A stretch of 5,875 bases of DNA from JBCDBH01 sp039184055. Its GTDB lineage: Bacteria; Acidobacteriota; Thermoanaerobaculia; Multivoradales; J023. The notes under the pieces were generated by a model. That model made no database searches. It worked only from the letters and a program-made list of their open reading frames with translations, and was not told where the DNA came from. The stretch is from contig JBCDBH010000373.1 of assembly GCA_039184055.1 (NCBI GenBank), positions 1-5,875 of the forward strand. The letters are read 5' to 3'. The position numbers were made by a program, and so were the translations under genes. Below, piece after piece: positions 4,600 through 5,875 of this stretch (its first letter is position 1; each line of letters opens with the position of its first letter).

Positions 4600-5875
4600 C
4601 TACGAACCGGAGGAGACCCAATCGAAGACGTGGATCTGATTGAACGCATCACCAACCATCACGGTTTGGCTAGCCTGCAGGAAACAGACAGAGGCCAGCG
4701 AACTATCGAGGACAAATCGAGCCACCGTGGTTCCAAGCTCGAGATCCCAGATCCGCAATGAATGATCTCGGCCGACGGATGCCAACAGGCCATCGCTCAT
4801 CGGGTAGATCGCTTCAACGTTACCGGTATGACCTTTCAGCTCTCTTTCGCAAATCGCTTCATTTAGGTTCCACACCCTGATCGGCCCATCTTTGGACCCG
4901 GAAACAAGCCGGCCGTCAATCGATACGGCGAGTGAACGGATGCCTCTGCCGGGTTCGTTGAGAATGGCGATTGGCTCTTCGCTTGGTGGATCCCACACTC
5001 TCAAGGTTCGATCAGGAGAGCCCGACACGAGCCTCACCGTGTCGCCAGGACCCTTCACCACGGCAAGCGCCGTGACTTCCATGGAGTGCCCGCTCAGTCT
5101 CGCGAGACTCTTCCCGGTTTCGACGTTCCAAAGCCTCACGGTGCGATCGGCCGACGCGGACGCAAAGGTCCCAGGGTCTAACACCACGATGTCGAATATC
5201 GCTGCCAGGTGCCCTTCGAAGACTCGAATCGTCTCTCCAGTCTCCAAATCCCAAAGCCGCAAGGTGCGATCCAATGAGCCAGACACTACGCGTTGTCGAT
5301 CGGCTACAGCCACGGCATTCACGGCCCTCCGGTGCCCCCGCAACGTCTTGATCTCGGCACCGAGCCCGATGCTCCTGACCGTCAACGTACCGTCGGTCGA
5401 CGCAGTCACGATCGTTTGCTCATCGACTTCGACGATCGATCGCACGGTAGGACGTTTGCGAGAGCGGCTCCTCGGCTCGGGCGACTCGGGGATCGACCAC
5501 AGCAATAGGCGTCCCCGCGCAGAGCAAGAGATCAGCCGATTCGAGCCCATGGCGGCTACGGCTCCGATTGGGCTCGTATGCCCTCGAAGCGCGTGAATCT
5601 CTCGCCTGTGGTTCACGTCCCAAATCCGCAGATGACGATCTGACGAAGCCGAGACCAATCGTCGGTTATCGATGGTTGCCAGAGCGTGAATCCCTCGGGC
5701 AACGCCCTGCAAAGCCCGTGCGGGCACGGTTTCACGCGTCGTCAGGTCCCAATCGAGGAGTGTGCCATCCTCCGATGCGGAAAAAAGACGAGCACCCGTC
5801 GCCGCCAAGGCTCGAATCCGTCTCGAATGTCCTTTGAGCAACTTCACAATCTTCCCGGTGGAGATCTCGAGAAGC
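4600..5875 (-). CDS. WD40-repeat beta-propeller protein, C-terminal part (5' end beyond window)
   Basis: The last 424 residues of a repeat protein, read from the right edge to TAG at 4602-4600. Numbering from the first full codon (5874-5872), ten WD40 blades occur with a period near 41 residues. GH dipeptides lie at about 15, 98, 180, 221, 262 and 348; terminal W-D/N/S pairs lie at 42, 85, 126, 207, 248, 293, 334 and 375. Blade 4 (about 142-169) has lost both GH and WD after an Arg/Ser-rich linker (about 129-141), and blade 10 ends FDW at 417-419. A GTG at 5847 could look like a start, but the frame stays open upstream and reads LLEISTGKIVKLLKGH, the end of a preceding blade, so the gene continues off the window. 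WD40 propellers are protein-binding platforms. In bacteria such long arrays often form the C-terminus of proteins with NTPase, caspase-like, TIR or kinase N-termini, but none is visible here. Codon choice is relaxed (TTG, AGA, GGA, GAT), unlike the receptor gene. Confidence 0.92.
   Translation of the reverse strand, partial: LLEISTGKIVKLLKGHSRRIRALAATGARLFSASEDGTLLDWDLTTRETVPARALQGVARGIHALATIDNRRLVSASSDRHLRIWDVNHRREIHALRGHTSPIGAVAAMGSNRLISCSARGRLLLWSIPESPEPRSRSRKRPTVRSIVEVDEQTIVTASTDGTLTVRSIGLGAEIKTLRGHRRAVNAVAVADRQRVVSGSLDRTLRLWDLETGETIRVFEGHLAAIFDIVVLDPGTFASASADRTVRLWNVETGKSLARLSGHSMEVTALAVVKGPGDTVRLVSGSPDRTLRVWDPPSEEPIAILNEPGRGIRSLAVSIDGRLVSGSKDGPIRVWNLNEAICERELKGHTGNVEAIYPMSDGLLASVGRDHSLRIWDLELGTTVARFVLDSSLASVCFLQASQTVMVGDAFNQIHVFDWVSSGS

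Noticed and set aside
4980..5310. Recurring short DNA motifs (variants of AAGGTGCGATC) that might be interspersed repeats.
   Set aside because: They fall at the same point of successive WD40 blades and encode the D-R-T-L-R motif, so protein repeats explain them.
4892..5596. A 234-codon plus-strand open frame opposite the WD40 gene.
   Set aside because: The minus strand encodes regular WD40 repeats through the whole interval; the plus-strand product is Ser/Pro/Thr-rich shadow sequence.
5845..5847. GTG as the true start of the WD40 gene.
   Set aside because: The frame is open to the window edge and upstream codons read as the end of another WD40 blade (LLEISTGKIV before KLLKGH), so the start lies outside.

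Overview
The window looks like a stretch of a Gram-negative bacterial chromosome with fairly high GC. The best guess for the lineage is Acidobacteriota or a close relative. The basis is the large Oar-type outer-membrane receptor with an N-terminal carboxypeptidase-regulatory-like domain, a family strongly expanded in that phylum. The same family also occurs in Bacteroidota, Myxococcota and some Gammaproteobacteria, so this is an inference of moderate strength.

Layout: (1) positions 1-963, minus strand, hold the first 321 codons of argininosuccinate synthase (argG), whose 3' end lies off the left edge. (2) Positions 964-1349 are a 386-base divergent intergenic region. It has a plausible argG promoter on the minus strand and, on the plus strand, a leader with four predicted hairpins ending in a near-perfect Shine-Dalgarno. 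(3) Positions 1350-4436, plus strand, encode a complete 1028-residue TonB-dependent, Oar-like outer-membrane protein with signal peptide, carboxypeptidase-regulatory-like domain, TonB-box-like ETIVVTA, plug and barrel. (4) Positions 4437-4599 hold two small hairpins and a very strong symmetric intrinsic terminator that can serve both converging genes. (5) Positions 4600-5875, minus strand, encode the C-terminal part of a WD40 beta-propeller protein with ten recognisable blades, whose N-terminus runs off the right edge.

Nothing shows that the three genes act together. argG belongs to arginine biosynthesis and diverges from the receptor gene. The WD40 gene converges on the receptor gene and is a separate transcription unit. 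I see no CRISPR array, insertion sequence, tRNA or rRNA. The parts most worth a second look are the structured leader of the receptor gene (including a short ORF whose stop overlaps the receptor start as TGATG, and a hairpin presenting GGAGG in its loop) and the identity of the missing N-terminal domain of the WD40 protein.
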